A stretch of DNA of 64,000 bases from Thereva unica (Eukaryota > Arthropoda > Insecta > Diptera > Therevidae): the NCBI GenBank assembly GCA_949987705.1, contig OX465282.1, forward strand, positions 61,191,922 to 61,255,921, in the 5' to 3' direction. Below are positions 23,081 to 34,355 of this stretch, piece after piece. Within the stretch, counting starts at the first letter, position 1; each line of letters starts with the position of its first letter. A program made the translations under genes and the position numbers. Under the pieces are notes generated by a model. It made no database searches. It was not told where the DNA came from and saw only the letters and a program-made list of their open reading frames with translations.

Positions 23081-24477
23081 ATAATTTAATTTGACATTCG
23101 TCTAGTATTTTCTCTAACTATCATCGAACTAAAGGAAACATTTATTTGTAATTTATTTTGTTAGTGGTTCTTTTAGGCGGCTCTTACACTGAGGCAGCAA
23201 GCAATAAGCAACTGTCAATAGGCAACAAGCAATATTACAGGTCTCACATTAGAGCAGCTCGAACGAGAAATGGTTGCGGTAACATTATTTTTGGCAATAC
23301 TCAAAGTTCTATAGAAAGTCTTTCATGGTTAAGGAGTGAAAGGCTAACAGCTATATGAAAGCTATATATGTATATGTAGCTGCTATATGAAAAATGCAAC
23401 ATTTTTATACAGGCTCACTCACAAGTATTCAGCGGAAGATTTTGTGATTTTATGTGGGGATAAACTTGATGGGTTGGTGTATATTTTCTCGTTCCAAAAA
23501 AGCAGCTGATTCAATTTTCCTTCCCTTTCTGTTTTCCGTACTTTATAGAAGGGAGAGAATCTGGCTTTGTCTCGTCGAGTTCACACGATGTATGCGTTGA
23601 GTTGTGCTCAGTATGTTTATATGCACAACTTACTGGGTGAAAATTTTCAAGATGAAAGGCTTGTTATTAGAGATACGCCGAATGTCCGGCCGAATATTCG
23701 TATTCGGTATATTCGGCGTATTTTTTAATGTTCGTATTCGGCCGAATATTCGGTTAGTTTGCCGAATTATTACCGAATATTTAAATAGTATTATGTTAAG
23801 AGTTACATAAGTCAATGGGGCTTTATTCTGGAGCCGTACATAGGTAGTATTTCTAAATGAAACAAAATCTTCTTTGTGTAACCATATTTATTCACAAAAT
23901 CAAATATTAATAAGGATGGGAATCCATACACGAGTCGACAGAAACGAGATCGATTTTAAACTAGTTTGCAACTGCTTGCGTACGACTGTTCTTGCCGGTC
24001 GCAAGCAATATCAAGCTTATACTTTCGTACTTGCGTTGCATTCAGCGGTTCCATCTTATGCGTCGAGTTTCCACCAACATTTAATTTCGTAGTTGCATTC
24101 CGTCTAATAACCCCAAAATCTAAATAACGAGTGTATGATTGTGTGTGCTATATCGAATGCGGGAAAAGTTTAAAGTAGACTAACCTTTGCGTTGCATGCA
24201 TTCCATTCATGCAATATTCCGTCAAGTCGTACAGTAGGAAGGATGACAGGTCACTGATTAGCATGAATATCAGATATTCCTTATAACGTAGGGACTATGG
24301 AGGATCGGAAAGAGAAAAAAATGCAAGAGGATTCCCAGTTCATTCATCATCTTTTTTATGATTTTTTGAAAAAAATCAACTGTTCAAAATAAAAATCACA
24401 TTCGAGTAAGTGGACACTTCAGCATATTTATTGTTGTTAGGAGTATCAATTTCACTATTTGTTTTCTTCGCCTCCTT
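23081..24477. other. Dispersed repeat R, copy 2, and flanks; no gene
   Basis: 23325-23690 is the plus-strand copy of repeat R (see 13014-13260 and 31930-32310). It starts CATGGTTAA.GAGTGAAAGGC and runs through GAGAATCTGGCTTTGTCT and TATGCGTTGAGTTGTGCTCAG. It is followed at 23660-23790 by a cluster of GCCGAATATTCGG palindromes. No coding sequence recognised. Confidence 0.55.
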
Positions 24478-24480
24478 TTA

Positions 24481-24998
24481 TGCCGCGTACACACCGGGCC
24501 AACGAAGGCCAACGAATGGGATTCGCTGACGGTCGTTGGTTCTGTGTGGACGGTTTAGCGAAAGCCAACGAAGATTCGTTGGCGTTCGCTTGCAACCCGT
24601 AGCGTGACGGTAACATCAAAGGAAACAAGCCATTTGAGCGAATGTGGTGTGGACGGGCATCGAAGTTTAACCAACGATTGACAGGCTCGAAGGCCGAAAT
24701 TTTAAGAGTTTGACGTTTATGGATTTTGTTGCATTTTATAGAAAAGATATTTTTAGTGGCATTTAGGAAAATTAAATTGAAGCATGTTTCGTTAAGGTAT
24801 ATGAAACTACATAGATATAAATGATTTCGTTATCGTCATTCATAGCACCCTTCGATGCAATTAAACCGAATACCCGTCCCAATGAACGTTTGCTAAACCA
24901 ACAAATGCTTATGGACATATCTCCGAACGCGACCGAACGTTCGGTAGCCAACGTCGAATGTCGTTGTTGGCTTTCGTTGGGCCGGTGTGTACGCAGCA
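24481..24998. mobile_element. PIF/Harbinger-type MITE with TTA TSD
   Basis: 518-bp non-autonomous element. Termini TGCCGCGTACACACCGG and, inverted, TGCTGCGTACACACCGG continue into CCAACGAA-rich subterminal repeats. TTA flanks both ends (24478-24480 and 24999-25001), the typical Harbinger target. It lies 247 bp downstream of the wnd first coding exon, inside the intron. No transposase. Confidence 0.85.
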
Positions 24999-25245
24999 TT
25001 AGAATTTTTAGAGAAGTGAATCATGTCCTATTTTAATTTTAGACAGTTTGCATTTATACACAATACCTTATGGATTGTATAGAAGCTCATTTTTCTCAGA
25101 ATCTCCTTTAAAATGAGTAAGTTTTCCTCAAGAAAATGTAAACTATTCCAAAAAAGATTTATGACCAAATCAGTCACCAAAACTAATCTAAGAAGTTGTT
25201 AAAAAAACAATTGAAAAACAAAAATAAATCTCTGGTCGAACTCAC

Positions 25246-25361
25246 CTTCTTCTGATGTTTTCAGTCTGATCTTTGGTTAAATTAACAGCATGATATTCAT
25301 CAATAATGCTTGATGATAGATCTTCTCTGCTCTTATTCATAGTATCACTTAGTGGATGCAT
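25246..25361 (-). CDS. wnd: wallenda: first coding exon
   Basis: Minus-strand exon starting at ATG 25361-25359: 38 codons (MHPLSDTMNKSREDLSSSII at the start) plus two bases of the next. It ends at a consensus donor (AG|GTGAGT, intron from 25245). The trailing AG joins the first base C of the exon at 3792-4226 to give AGC (Ser) and keeps frame into [12 protein letters not shown], making one continuous protein N-terminus. Too short to be found as a long open frame. The phase match, splice signals and Ser/Asp/Glu-rich disordered N-terminus before the kinase domain support it. Untranslated 5' exons may lie further upstream. The implied intron is 21.0 kb and is full of transposons. Confidence 0.75.
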
Positions 25362-25484
25362 TATTGAAACTAGTGTGGTGAATATTATTACTCTTAATAT
25401 TACTATTATTATTGGCTAGGACTTGTTGTTATTAAAACATAACAAAATAAATTTTGCATTGCAAAACAAATAAATTAAAACGAA

Positions 25485-25565
25485 TCACTGATGAGACATT
25501 TTTACTCTTATTTTTCTCCCATAAACATCTTTACAATAGTGTTGGCCATAGGTGTCCTGAAAATG
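25485..25565 (-). CDS. Probable last exon, unidentified gene
   Basis: Minus strand. Follows a strong polypyrimidine tract and acceptor (CTTTTCAG before 25565), is open for 26 codons (begins HFQDTYGQHYCKDVYGRKIR) and ends at TGA 25487-25485. The phase (0) matches the donor of the exon at 25853-26000. It ends 123 bp before the wnd start codon on the same strand. I do not recognise the family. Confidence 0.4.
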   Translation of the reverse strand, partial: HFQDTYGQHYCKDVYGRKIRVKMSHQ

Positions 25566-25852
25566 CTGAAAAGAAAAATAAAATTAAATAAGTGGTGATA
25601 AAAAGTATCGTGAACTAATTATTAATAGTGAATTAATAAATTGTCCCAAAAATTTAGTTAGAGGGAAAGTTACTTGGATTGTATTCAATTGTACAAATTC
25701 GATTCGAACAAATGCCTAAGGTAGCTTTGAAGTACACAATAGGTCTAATTTGGACAATAAGTCTAACTAGGTCGCAACTTGAGCGATATCGGTTATGCCC
25801 TCATTCCTTAATAATGTAGCTTAGATAATTTGAAATGTCTATATGAACTTAC

Positions 25853-26000
25853 GAATACATGTGGACATTTAACATTTCTCCTATTCTTTAATAAATAAAA
25901 CATTATTTTCGTAAAATCATTTCTTTTTATTGCATTATTGCCCCATACTGCATCAATACCATGAAATAGGTGAAGCATTTGTCGAGCAGATGGCTTTTTA
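25853..26000 (-). CDS. Probable internal exon, unidentified gene
   Basis: Minus strand. Bounded by an acceptor-like GGTTTTCAG before 26000 and a consensus donor GTAAGT from 25852. The open frame reads KKPSARQMLHLFHGIDAVWG and ends NRRNVKCPHVF. Its first base completes a codon from an upstream exon (phase 2), which would fit the donor at 40490 although other exons could intervene. An alternative is an initiator ATG at 26011-26009. The amino-acid composition is protein-like but I recognise no domain. Confidence 0.45.
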
Positions 26001-26369
26001 CTGAAAACCATAATCGATCATTTTCACTCAAAGATTGGAGCTTGAATTCCTTGCTGATCGGAGCGCACAACTGTAAGGAAATGCTACAATTTAGAATAGC
26101 CACAGAGAATCAAAAATACTGTCTGTATACGAAGATGAAACAGAAAATAGTGAGTGAGTGAACGAGGTTCGTTTGTTCATTTGGAGAAGTTTATATTGTG
26201 GGAGTGAGGATTTATTACGGGCGGTAAAATCGAACCGTCACCTCCTAACAGGTGCCCTCTGATAACCAGTAAACAACGGACGTATTTTGCCGGTGGTAAA
26301 GCTGGACCGGCCTATCCGATTGTGTAAAGTTCACGGATGCGGTTCTCCTGGTAGAGGGGTTGGGCTTTA

Positions 26370-26523
26370 AGGCCCCATACACGATCAATTTGGATGTAAA
26401 TCCAGATTTTAATCAAACCCATGCGGGCAACGAGTTTTGATCGGCTAACCGACTCACAATCGATAGTTTTGGCTGTACATCCGCACTTTGATGTACATCC
26501 AGTTTGACCGTGTATTGGGGCTT
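26370..26523. mobile_element. Small Harbinger-like MITE, TTA TSD
   Basis: 154 bp with imperfect inverted termini AGGCCCCATACACGATCA and AAGCCCCAATACACGGTCA, followed by GGATGTA-type subterminal repeats. TTA occurs at 26367-26369 and 26524-26526. Noncoding. Confidence 0.7.
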
Positions 26524-27421
26524 TTAGTGCGCATGTACAACCAAAACTGGGAGGGGTTCTATCTCTGCCTGTTTTCAAGATAGGGCGATATGAATTTTGT
26601 TTTTGGGGGAAAATGTAGTTTAATGACTTAGAATAGAAAGTTAATGAAACCACGGACTATTTCCACAAATACGGCGTCTTTGTTATCGTAAGGAATGCGG
26701 CTTTCATTTGATTAATAAAAACAATAGTGTATGATGGCAAAAACAGAAATAAGGGGGTTTATTTGTAAAAAAAAGTATGACAAAAAAACAGTTTTTCCCA
26801 CATACATATTTCACTGCAACTCAAAAAGTAGATTGTTAAGGATTTTTTTCTGAACCTTTTTGACAACCTGAAAATTTATTTGGACTTGGTTTTTTGCTTT
26901 TTTCCATTCAAAAATAGGTATCACCACGGACTTATATATCTGTAATACCGTTGTTCCGCTTCATGCAAAATTTTGTTACAAGCAAAGGAGAATGCAAATT
27001 TTCGTACACACCTCCAATAGCAATGGGTAATATGTTGTTGGATAGGTATTTTTGAACTGAATTCTGAATAATCCGGTCAGAACTATACAAAGATAGAGTT
27101 TTACATATCACCTTGTATTTTTGTAACCCTATAAACTATTTACATGAGTAAGCTACCAATGAACGCCACCTTCCTCCGCCTATCTATGATGGTAAAATTG
27201 ATGGTTCTATCTTCTATTAAATACATAGTCTCAATATTTGTGTCGTCAGAAACGATATGCTAGTTTAATATTTGTTGCAGGTTTCCAGCAAATTTTCACT
27301 TTTTAACGGTCTCCCGCAGAAGTTCTACGTTAAACGGTCAACGGTTTCTAGCATCGTGTTGAACGTTTCTCTGATTGCGGTGATTTTAAGGAGAGTAGTT
27401 GCTACAAACAAATGGTGGTCG

Positions 27422-28614
27422 CAGGGTTTAAATTGTTGCAGTAATTTTAATACTGTTGATGTTGACTTTAGAAGACCACAGAAATTTACTTTGCTTTGCT
27501 TTACAGCAATCATATTTTCAATAATTTAGCTGCAGGCTGTGAAAGCTTTTTGTTTCATATTGCTGCGTATGCTGTTGCTTACAAATGCTGGAGAATGCTG
27601 TCCCAGTAGGAATTCTAGGAAGGCCTTACCGATGGAGCACTGAAATAAGTTCTCATCTGGTAAGGGGTACCCCTTATTTTCTTGGTGCTAGATGAGCCCT
27701 TACAAACCCCATTACAAGAGAAGGCAGATGGTAAGGTGTAGTCCAGAATTATACCCAAACAAGTGAGAGTCTGCCCGATGACTCAAGGGAGCTTTCCTGG
27801 AGCTTTCATAAATTTTATAGAAAATAAGAAAATGGGCAATTATATTCGTCGACATAAAATGCGACATTAGCATACTCAATAGCCCGGCTCTCATTCGATA
27901 CGGAGGACAAGCAGCTTTGGAGAAGTGGAGAATTTAGTTGGGGGACTGCTTAGGTAAAGCCACTCTCGGGCTTGGAAAAAAGGCATTTGTAAAAGATGAA
28001 AAAAATAAAAGCGTTTCGAAACCGGATCACATATCCATAGGCGCCCATGAATATCTCTTTTTGCAATGTTCCATTTGCTGCCTTACTATACCCCTTACAG
28101 ATGAGCAGTTCTATAAGTACTCTAAGGTAAGTACGAAAGTAAGGCCTTACCTCCTATGACATCGTGTGTAAAAGTAAGCACTTCTGTAAAAGGAAGTGGT
28201 AAGGCCTACCCCTTACCAGTAAGTGCTGATTTCAGTACTTCTGTAAGCTTACCGGTCCTACTGGGGTTCTGGCTGCGAAAGCTTCACAAACACATGCAAA
28301 AAAGTTTAGAGGGGTAGAATCTAAAAAGTACCATTTTACTATATAAAGTTGGACCATGAGAAAAAGCTGAAGGAAGCGAAGTATTTCACAGGTTTTGGAG
28401 AGGAAAGCTTTGAAAAACTGTAAGCAAACAGAAAGCTTTTCACAGCAAAGTATTTTAAAGCCGAAGAATATGCAGCTGAACCAGTATGCTCCTGAAAGTA
28501 ATTTGAAAGCAACAGCATTCGCAGCAATTTGGAACAAACAGCTTTCACAGTCATCAGCAAAGTAAGCTTAAGAATATGTGCTTTGCTTTAAGTTTCCTTT
28601 GCTTTCAAGCCCTG
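27422..28614. mobile_element. hAT element inside RTE-b, 8-bp TSD
   Basis: 1,193-bp element with termini CAGGGTTTAAA...TTCAAGCCCTG and an exact 8-bp TSD GGTGGTCG (27414-27421 and 28615-28622). Excision restores the RTE endonuclease GSDHHL motif. Subterminal inverted copies (CTGTGAAAGC...ATTGCTGCG near 27527-27600 and their complement near 28470-28550) are clear. No intact transposase. It contains a second element at 27602-28265. Confidence 0.85.
27602..28265. mobile_element. CCCAGTAGG-terminus element, 664-bp copy
   Basis: Inverted termini CCCAGTAGGA...TCCTACTGGG, with further inverted sequence TACTGAAAT and GGTAAGGGGTA. It contains an open frame 27938-28159 (GDCLGKATLGLGKKAFVKDE) of unknown nature. 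The interior 27770-28070 is homologous, in reverse complement, to 31021-31800 of the larger family member. No TSD is evident. It is nested in the hAT element 27422-28614. Confidence 0.7.
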
Positions 28615-29370
28615 GGTGGTCGCTTCCAGTGTGTGCTCCCCTGAAACTCCTGACATCCTCCAAAATAGTTCTCCATATGCGGCTGACGGCCACGTGATCT
28701 ATCTGATTTCTCGTTCTACCATCGGGCGATATCCACGTCTTTTTGTGTATCTTCTTGTGACAGAAGTAACTTCCACCTACCATGAGTTGCTGGGAACTAC
28801 AAAATTCAACGAAAAGTACACCATTGTTATTGGTAACTTGGCTTAGACCTTGATTTCCAATTGTTTGTCGTTTGGCCGGTGTTTTCACGGCCGATCTGAG
28901 CGTTTAAGTCGCCCATTAATACAATGACGTCTCCCCTTGGAATATAGCGAAAAACCTCATTCAGTTGCATATAGAACTCTCGGATCTTCCAGTTGTTGCG
29001 GCCTCTGCTAATAGGGTTCTCCTCCACGTTGTTTTAGGCCTTGGCTAGACTTTCGTTTTCACGGTCCAACCAACGGCCAAGCCAATTCTATTTCCTTCGC
29101 CTGATTTGGTCGTCTACTCTTTCTTGGCCGGCCCGGCGCCATAGTTCTTCGTTTGAAATTCTATCTTGCCAGCGTATTTTTAGGATACGACGCAGGCATC
29201 TGTTGCTGAAAACTTATAGGCGCCCTGTGATGGATTGGGTGACTTTCCATGTTTCGCAACCGTACAAAAGAACTGTCTTAATGTTGGAGTTTAACAGCCG
29301 CAATTTGGTGCTAATTGAGATCTGCGTTGATCTCCATATGCGGAACAGGCGAAAAACAATTTTTTTATAA

Positions 29371-30449
29371 ACCATTCACGGTTTCCATATGGCCAAAACG
29401 TTAACAGCAGAAAAATGGGCTACGAGTGATGCCACAACAAAAGAAAGAGGTTTTCCTAAGAGCAACCCTTACTAGCATTTGTACCATGGTTCAAACCTAT
29501 AAAACCTTCAAAGCGAATGACGCATTAATAGCCTCGACACACGGCAAATAAAATATAACGAAAATTCGTAATTTATGACGAACGCCTTTGGGGGATGACA
29601 CAAAATACCTCATTATATTATGATAGTTGTGACAAGTGGTAATGCAGTGACAAATTTCAGTAAAATAAACAAAAAAATATATCTTTGGCCCTAATGGAAT
29701 GGAAACAAGTAATATTTCATTTTTTAATACGGAAACAAGTACTCCAAGGAGTAATATTTTTTATCATTTAATCAAGTAAAATTAAAATCAAAATGTGACG
29801 CTGACTCTAGAAAATTTTTTTAACATGATCGAACGTTCGACAGACGGCCCTCTTTTAAGATTTCGTAATCAATCAATCGAAATTTGCCTAATCGGGTTCT
29901 AATATTTATGAGGCTCATATTACTAATTAATGCTGAATTTTTATCTTAAATGCGTGCGTGTAGCCTCGACCAATAAACGAAGAGCTTTAAGAAATGTATG
30001 ACGAAATAAAAGCCGTGTTTAACGAACTACTCTAATTTAAGATATCTGAGCAAAATGTGTTTTATGAGACTGTTCTAAGTTGCACTAGAACAACTTAGAG
30101 CACGATTTTTTGCTTTACTTTTGTTGGTAGAGTAACTTCCGGTTCTCTTTGTTCGGGAAGTCCCTGCTCGAACACTCAAGTCTAAGCGACAAACCACTAG
30201 GCAGACTGCTGAACTTGTTCAGGCGGTCTGGCCTACAAATATGAGGTGTAGGGGTTGTAGTACAATAGGCCAACTAAATGGCCGCAGTACCTTTGGACCT
30301 AATACCTCACACAGGAAAAAAAAAACTTCCGGTAAGATTTCTTGCTCTTTTTTTTCATTTTCATTAAACACAGCTATTTATAGTTACAAAAATATACAAC
30401 AGCAAATTACTACGATTTCGGCTTGTTGTTCGATTATCTGGAGAAATAA
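29371..30449. other. No gene recognised
   Basis: AT-rich sequence lacking long open frames, repeat ends or RNA signals that I recognise. Confidence 0.45.
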
Positions 30450-30660
30450 TGGTATCTAGAATTTTCAATAGTAGACCACTAAGAAAAAGGAGCGTAGGAC
30501 GTAGAAATCAGTGAATTCATAATGTGCTAGTTATACTGAAACTTCGTATAACAAACCGGAAAGAGCTAGCAAAACATAGAGTCGACTGCAAGAAAATACT
30601 TTAAGAGGCTCGAGTTCATGAAGGACTGTAGCACCATTAAGGAAAAGATTCACAATAACT
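30450..30660 (+). mobile_element. RTE-type C-terminal fragment
   Basis: Short 3' relic: FNSRPLRKRSVGRRNQ, LRITNRKELAKHRVDCKKIL and EARVHEGL, the usual end of an RTE-like ORF2. It matches the arrangement at 16640-16830. Confidence 0.55.
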
Positions 30661-30849
30661 CCAAATCCTCGTTTTAAAAATTATTTAAGTTTAAAGCCAC
30701 AAAATGATTTTAAGCTCGTTCTTGTGAAACCGGACATGATCGTAACCCAATTTGGAATAAAATCAACTTACATAGCCTATTGCTGGGTGAAAATCGATGA
30801 ATAGTTTTAGCTTTTTTCAGAGCAGTTTTTACACACTACTAGAGATACA

Positions 30850-33041
30850 CCCAGTAGGAAATGGAGTGCTCCAACAGCCATCTTTGAGCACTCCAAAAGG
30901 AGCTTACAGCGCTGCCGTTCCCATACCAGTTCCATATACTTTTTAACATTGCATGTCATATTGCAGGGGAGCATACGTTTTATGCTCCTCAAAAGCGTTC
31001 TAGGAACATAACAAAAAAGCTTTTTAAAAAAGAAATATTCATGGGGGCCTGTGGATATGTGATCCGGTATCGAAAAGCTTTTATTTTGTTTATCCCACTG
31101 ACATATAGTAATGGACTGCTAAGTGAACAAAATCCCATACAAAAAAGTGGCACCAAAAACTATTGCTGCCTCACTCCCACGTTAAATCCCAATGAACTGT
31201 AATCGTCAGCGCATGTCAGCGATATAAACATTATTAGAAAAAAATAGACAGGTATAGTTTTCGTTCTTCTGTCTCACTCTTGAGCTATTTTGAAAACTTC
31301 GTTAAACAGAGGAAATAATCGCCACGATTTTGGAATAAATACATTTATTTAATGAAAAAACTGCTAATAAATAAAAATGAGTGATGGAAATTTATTTCCG
31401 TTAATTATAACAAACATCTTATCACTTATTTTCTCCTAAATTCGAAGAAATTTTTTTTGTTTGCATGAAAAAGGTTTTCTATTTCTGGAGAAAATTGGTG
31501 CCATTCAGCATCGTCAATCAGCAGTCCATTACTCTATGTCAGTGGTTTATCCTTTGTAATTGCCTTTTTCTTTCCAAGCCCGAGAGTGGCTTTACCAAAG
31601 CAGTCCCCCAACTAAATTCTATCAACTTCCGAAGCTGCTTGTCCTCCGTATCGAATGAGAGCCGGGCTATTGAGTATGCTAATGTCACTTTTTATGGCCA
31701 TGAAGACAATTGCCCGTTTTCTTTTTTATATAAAATTTATGAAAACTCCAGGAAAGCTCCCTTGAGAGTACTCCAAGTGTATAGTTGTTTTCAAACCTCG
31801 TGACAACCCGAGCATGTTCCCCAGCTAAGCTCTTAAAAATGTTTAAAAGTTCAGACAAAAGCTTCAGTTAACTCCTCCTATCAAATCACTTGTTCCTTGC
31901 AAAGTCTAGAAATTAACAAGTCTTTCATCATCATATGGTTAATGAGTGAAAGGCGAACAGCTGCATGCACAAGTTTTTCAAATGACGATGTCAGGCTATC
32001 AGAGAGAGAATGCAACATCTTTATACGCGCTGGAATACAACCATAAGTCGGAAAATTTTATGAGTTTATATGGGGATGTATTGGTGCATATTTGCTCGTT
32101 TGTTTTGATGATTTCAATTTTGACAGCTGATTCAATTTTCTTTCCTTTTCTGGTTTGCATACTTGATCGAAGAGAGAGAATCTGGCTTTGTCTGGCCAAG
32201 TTCACGAAGTATGCGTTGAGTTTTGCTCAGCAGTGATGTTCATATATGCACGCACACAATCAACGGTCGGAAATTTTTGTATGAAGATGAAAGACTTGTT
32301 ATTATTAGACTTTGGTTCCTTGTTGCGATGTAATCAGTCGCGACTGCGTATTGCTAAAGGGAGGTGTATTTTTCTGGGACTTCAATGATTATTTAAAAAA
32401 TTTACAAATTATGACTGAAAAACACCCGTTTTTATATATTTTTTTTTTATTTTAAGGTTACTATATTTTACACATATGCTACAGAAATAATTTGTAGTAA
32501 TTTCTACTAAAACATACGAAATTTGTGTTTTTATCACTTTGATTACTAGATTGTTGACATTTCCTGCCAGTCGCATACGCGCTTCTGCCCGGGGAGGTTG
32601 TGTTGCTTGCGACTGCGGGGAACTGTCGGTTTATGAATGAAAACGCTCATTTGTTCAAAGGAATTCTTTTCAGTATTTTTTTTTAAATTGTTTTAAATTT
32701 AGAAATGAGAAATATTTCGCATAATTAAAGTAAAATTATGCTTATTATGTTGAATAAACTGCCTTTGTTGAGCAGGGGCTTTACATGTATTTAAAAGCTC
32801 TGCTCAACACATAGAAAGATGAATTAACTTTATTCATTCGGCATGCGCGCATCTCTTCCCAAATTATTTTGTTGAGTTTTTTCAGTGTTTGTTGCCGTTT
32901 TAACTAAAAAGAGGGGAAATGATAGAACATTATTTATGAAATTTGGCAACGAGGTGCCCAGAACTGCTCAAATTTTTTGTGTCACGAAGTTTGAAAAATT
33001 CTATACTCCCCTGTGCATCGCTCCCAATTTTTCCCACTGGG
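30850..33041. mobile_element. CCCAGTAGG-terminus element, 2.2-kb copy
   Basis: Ends CCCAGTAGGAAATGG and, inverted, CCCAGTGGGAAAAATT. The interior 31021-31800 is the reverse complement of 27770-28070, identifying the family. It also carries repeat R (31930-32310). The open frame 31465-31803 has no recognised domain. It may be the least deleted copy here, but no transposase motif is visible and no TSD was found. Confidence 0.5.
31930..32310 (+). repeat. Dispersed repeat R, copy 3
   Basis: Closest relative of 23325-23690: shared CATATGGTTAATGAGTGAAAGG start, GACAGCTGATTCAATTTTC, GAGAGAATCTGGCTTTGTCT and TATGCGTTGAGTTTTGCTCAG. Unclassified and noncoding. Confidence 0.7.
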
Positions 33042-34355
33042 CATATACTGTACGTTGACTATACGTATACCTGCCGCCCTCAAGTAAAATGCCTTTAAAA
33101 GAAATTGCAATAATGGGTTTCTTACAAATATCCAAACTGAAACGAAATTCTGTGAAATCGCATTTCTTTTAGACCTTGAGTTTTATATATTTCTGTGATT
33201 TTACCTGTTTGGTGTTATGGCACAAAAAAACCTTATCCAACCTCTGCTTAAGTGCACAACCCCTGCTGTTCTACTGACCCTCACCAGGAACCACCTTTTT
33301 GCCGTTAAATGGGCTCGATAATGTTCAGGTAAAAAAAGGCGACAGGTATGAATTTCTAACTTTTTTCCTTTCTTTTAATTCTAATTCACCCCTTATTGAT
33401 TTTCTATTTATAGCAAAGACAAAATTCTCAGAATTTTGCTATGTATGAGAATAGCAGCCATGTAGCTGCCTATAACCGATCTATAGTATGACGTTCATTT
33501 CATATAATCCTTAACAATGTAAAGGAGAAAAAACAACATTTTCAAATGAATGGTGTAAAAAAATGGTTTTTATATTTGTTTAATGGCTCTAGGTCAAAAT
33601 CAATAAATCTTAAAAAAAACGTTTTTAAAATAAATAAAAAACAACAATGCGAACTTCAGAAGTGCTAAAGGAAAAATGAAGAACTTTTTCGCATGATAAG
33701 ACCAGAAAGGAAAAGTAAATTCACTGTTTTCCGACGTGTTAATATATAAATCTGTGTTTCTAGAGAATTTAATTGAGCCAATAGTTTTGTCGCTTCACTG
33801 TAAACCAATGCTTTTTGGCGGGCACAGTCAATTTTCAGAAACTTTAGTTTAGAGCATAATAGCGGCTTGCTCCTACCTTTGTTAAGGTTGGCATAGGCAA
33901 TTTCCTTCGCTGACTATCACGTATGTGACACATTTTTCACCGTTTTTAGGCGTAGTCAAAAAAGATTTCAGTAATTTTGTAAGTTGCGTTGATGTTGAAA
34001 AAGAGGTATATATTTTGCAGCAGCCCGAAAAACGTTTTAGCTTCCGGCCAACATTTTAGCTGCCGAGGATCTCATCAAGTTTAACAAATGTTCGGCCTCA
34101 GACATATGTATACCTACTGATTTTAGACTGAAGGAGATTACACTCCACAGCCGTATTGCTAGATTGTCATAAGATTTTCCTCTGAAACATTAATGTCGAA
34201 AGTATTTTGAAGGTGTTTAGCCGGTATCAGCTTGTCTTCCGTTTTGTGATCCGTATTTGGTAGAAAGCAGATGAAGAATGGTCTAGATTTGTTGCTGGTT
34301 TTATAAAAGTTTTTTTTTCTCTCAGTGTATTAAGTAACTATTAAAGATTCCAAAG
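33042..34355. other. No gene recognised
   Basis: AT-rich sequence without extended open frames, repeat termini or RNA genes that I can support. Confidence 0.45.

Larger units (their letters stand above)
27190..29370 (-). mobile_element. RTE-b copy, rearranged and split
   Basis: Minus strand. 29370-28995 carries the C-terminal block (VLLYGCETWKVTK, INRCLRRILKIRWQDRISNE), and 28990-28615 carries endonuclease sequence (MQLNEVFRYIPRGDVIVLMG, DLNAQIGREN, FCHKKIHKKTWISPDGRTRN, ending GSDH). The endonuclease then resumes at 27421-27190 (DHHLFVATTLLKITAIRETF...) after the hAT element 27422-28614. The C-terminus therefore precedes the endonuclease, so two partial copies are joined head to tail. Stops and frameshifts are frequent. 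Confidence 0.75.

Noticed and set aside
26312..26653. 113-codon minus-strand open frame
   Set aside because: Spans a small TTA-flanked MITE with inverted ends. No domain and no splice signals.
28232..28560. Overlapping minus-strand open frames of 73-101 codons
   Set aside because: They lie within the hAT element's subterminal repeats and have no resemblance to a transposase.
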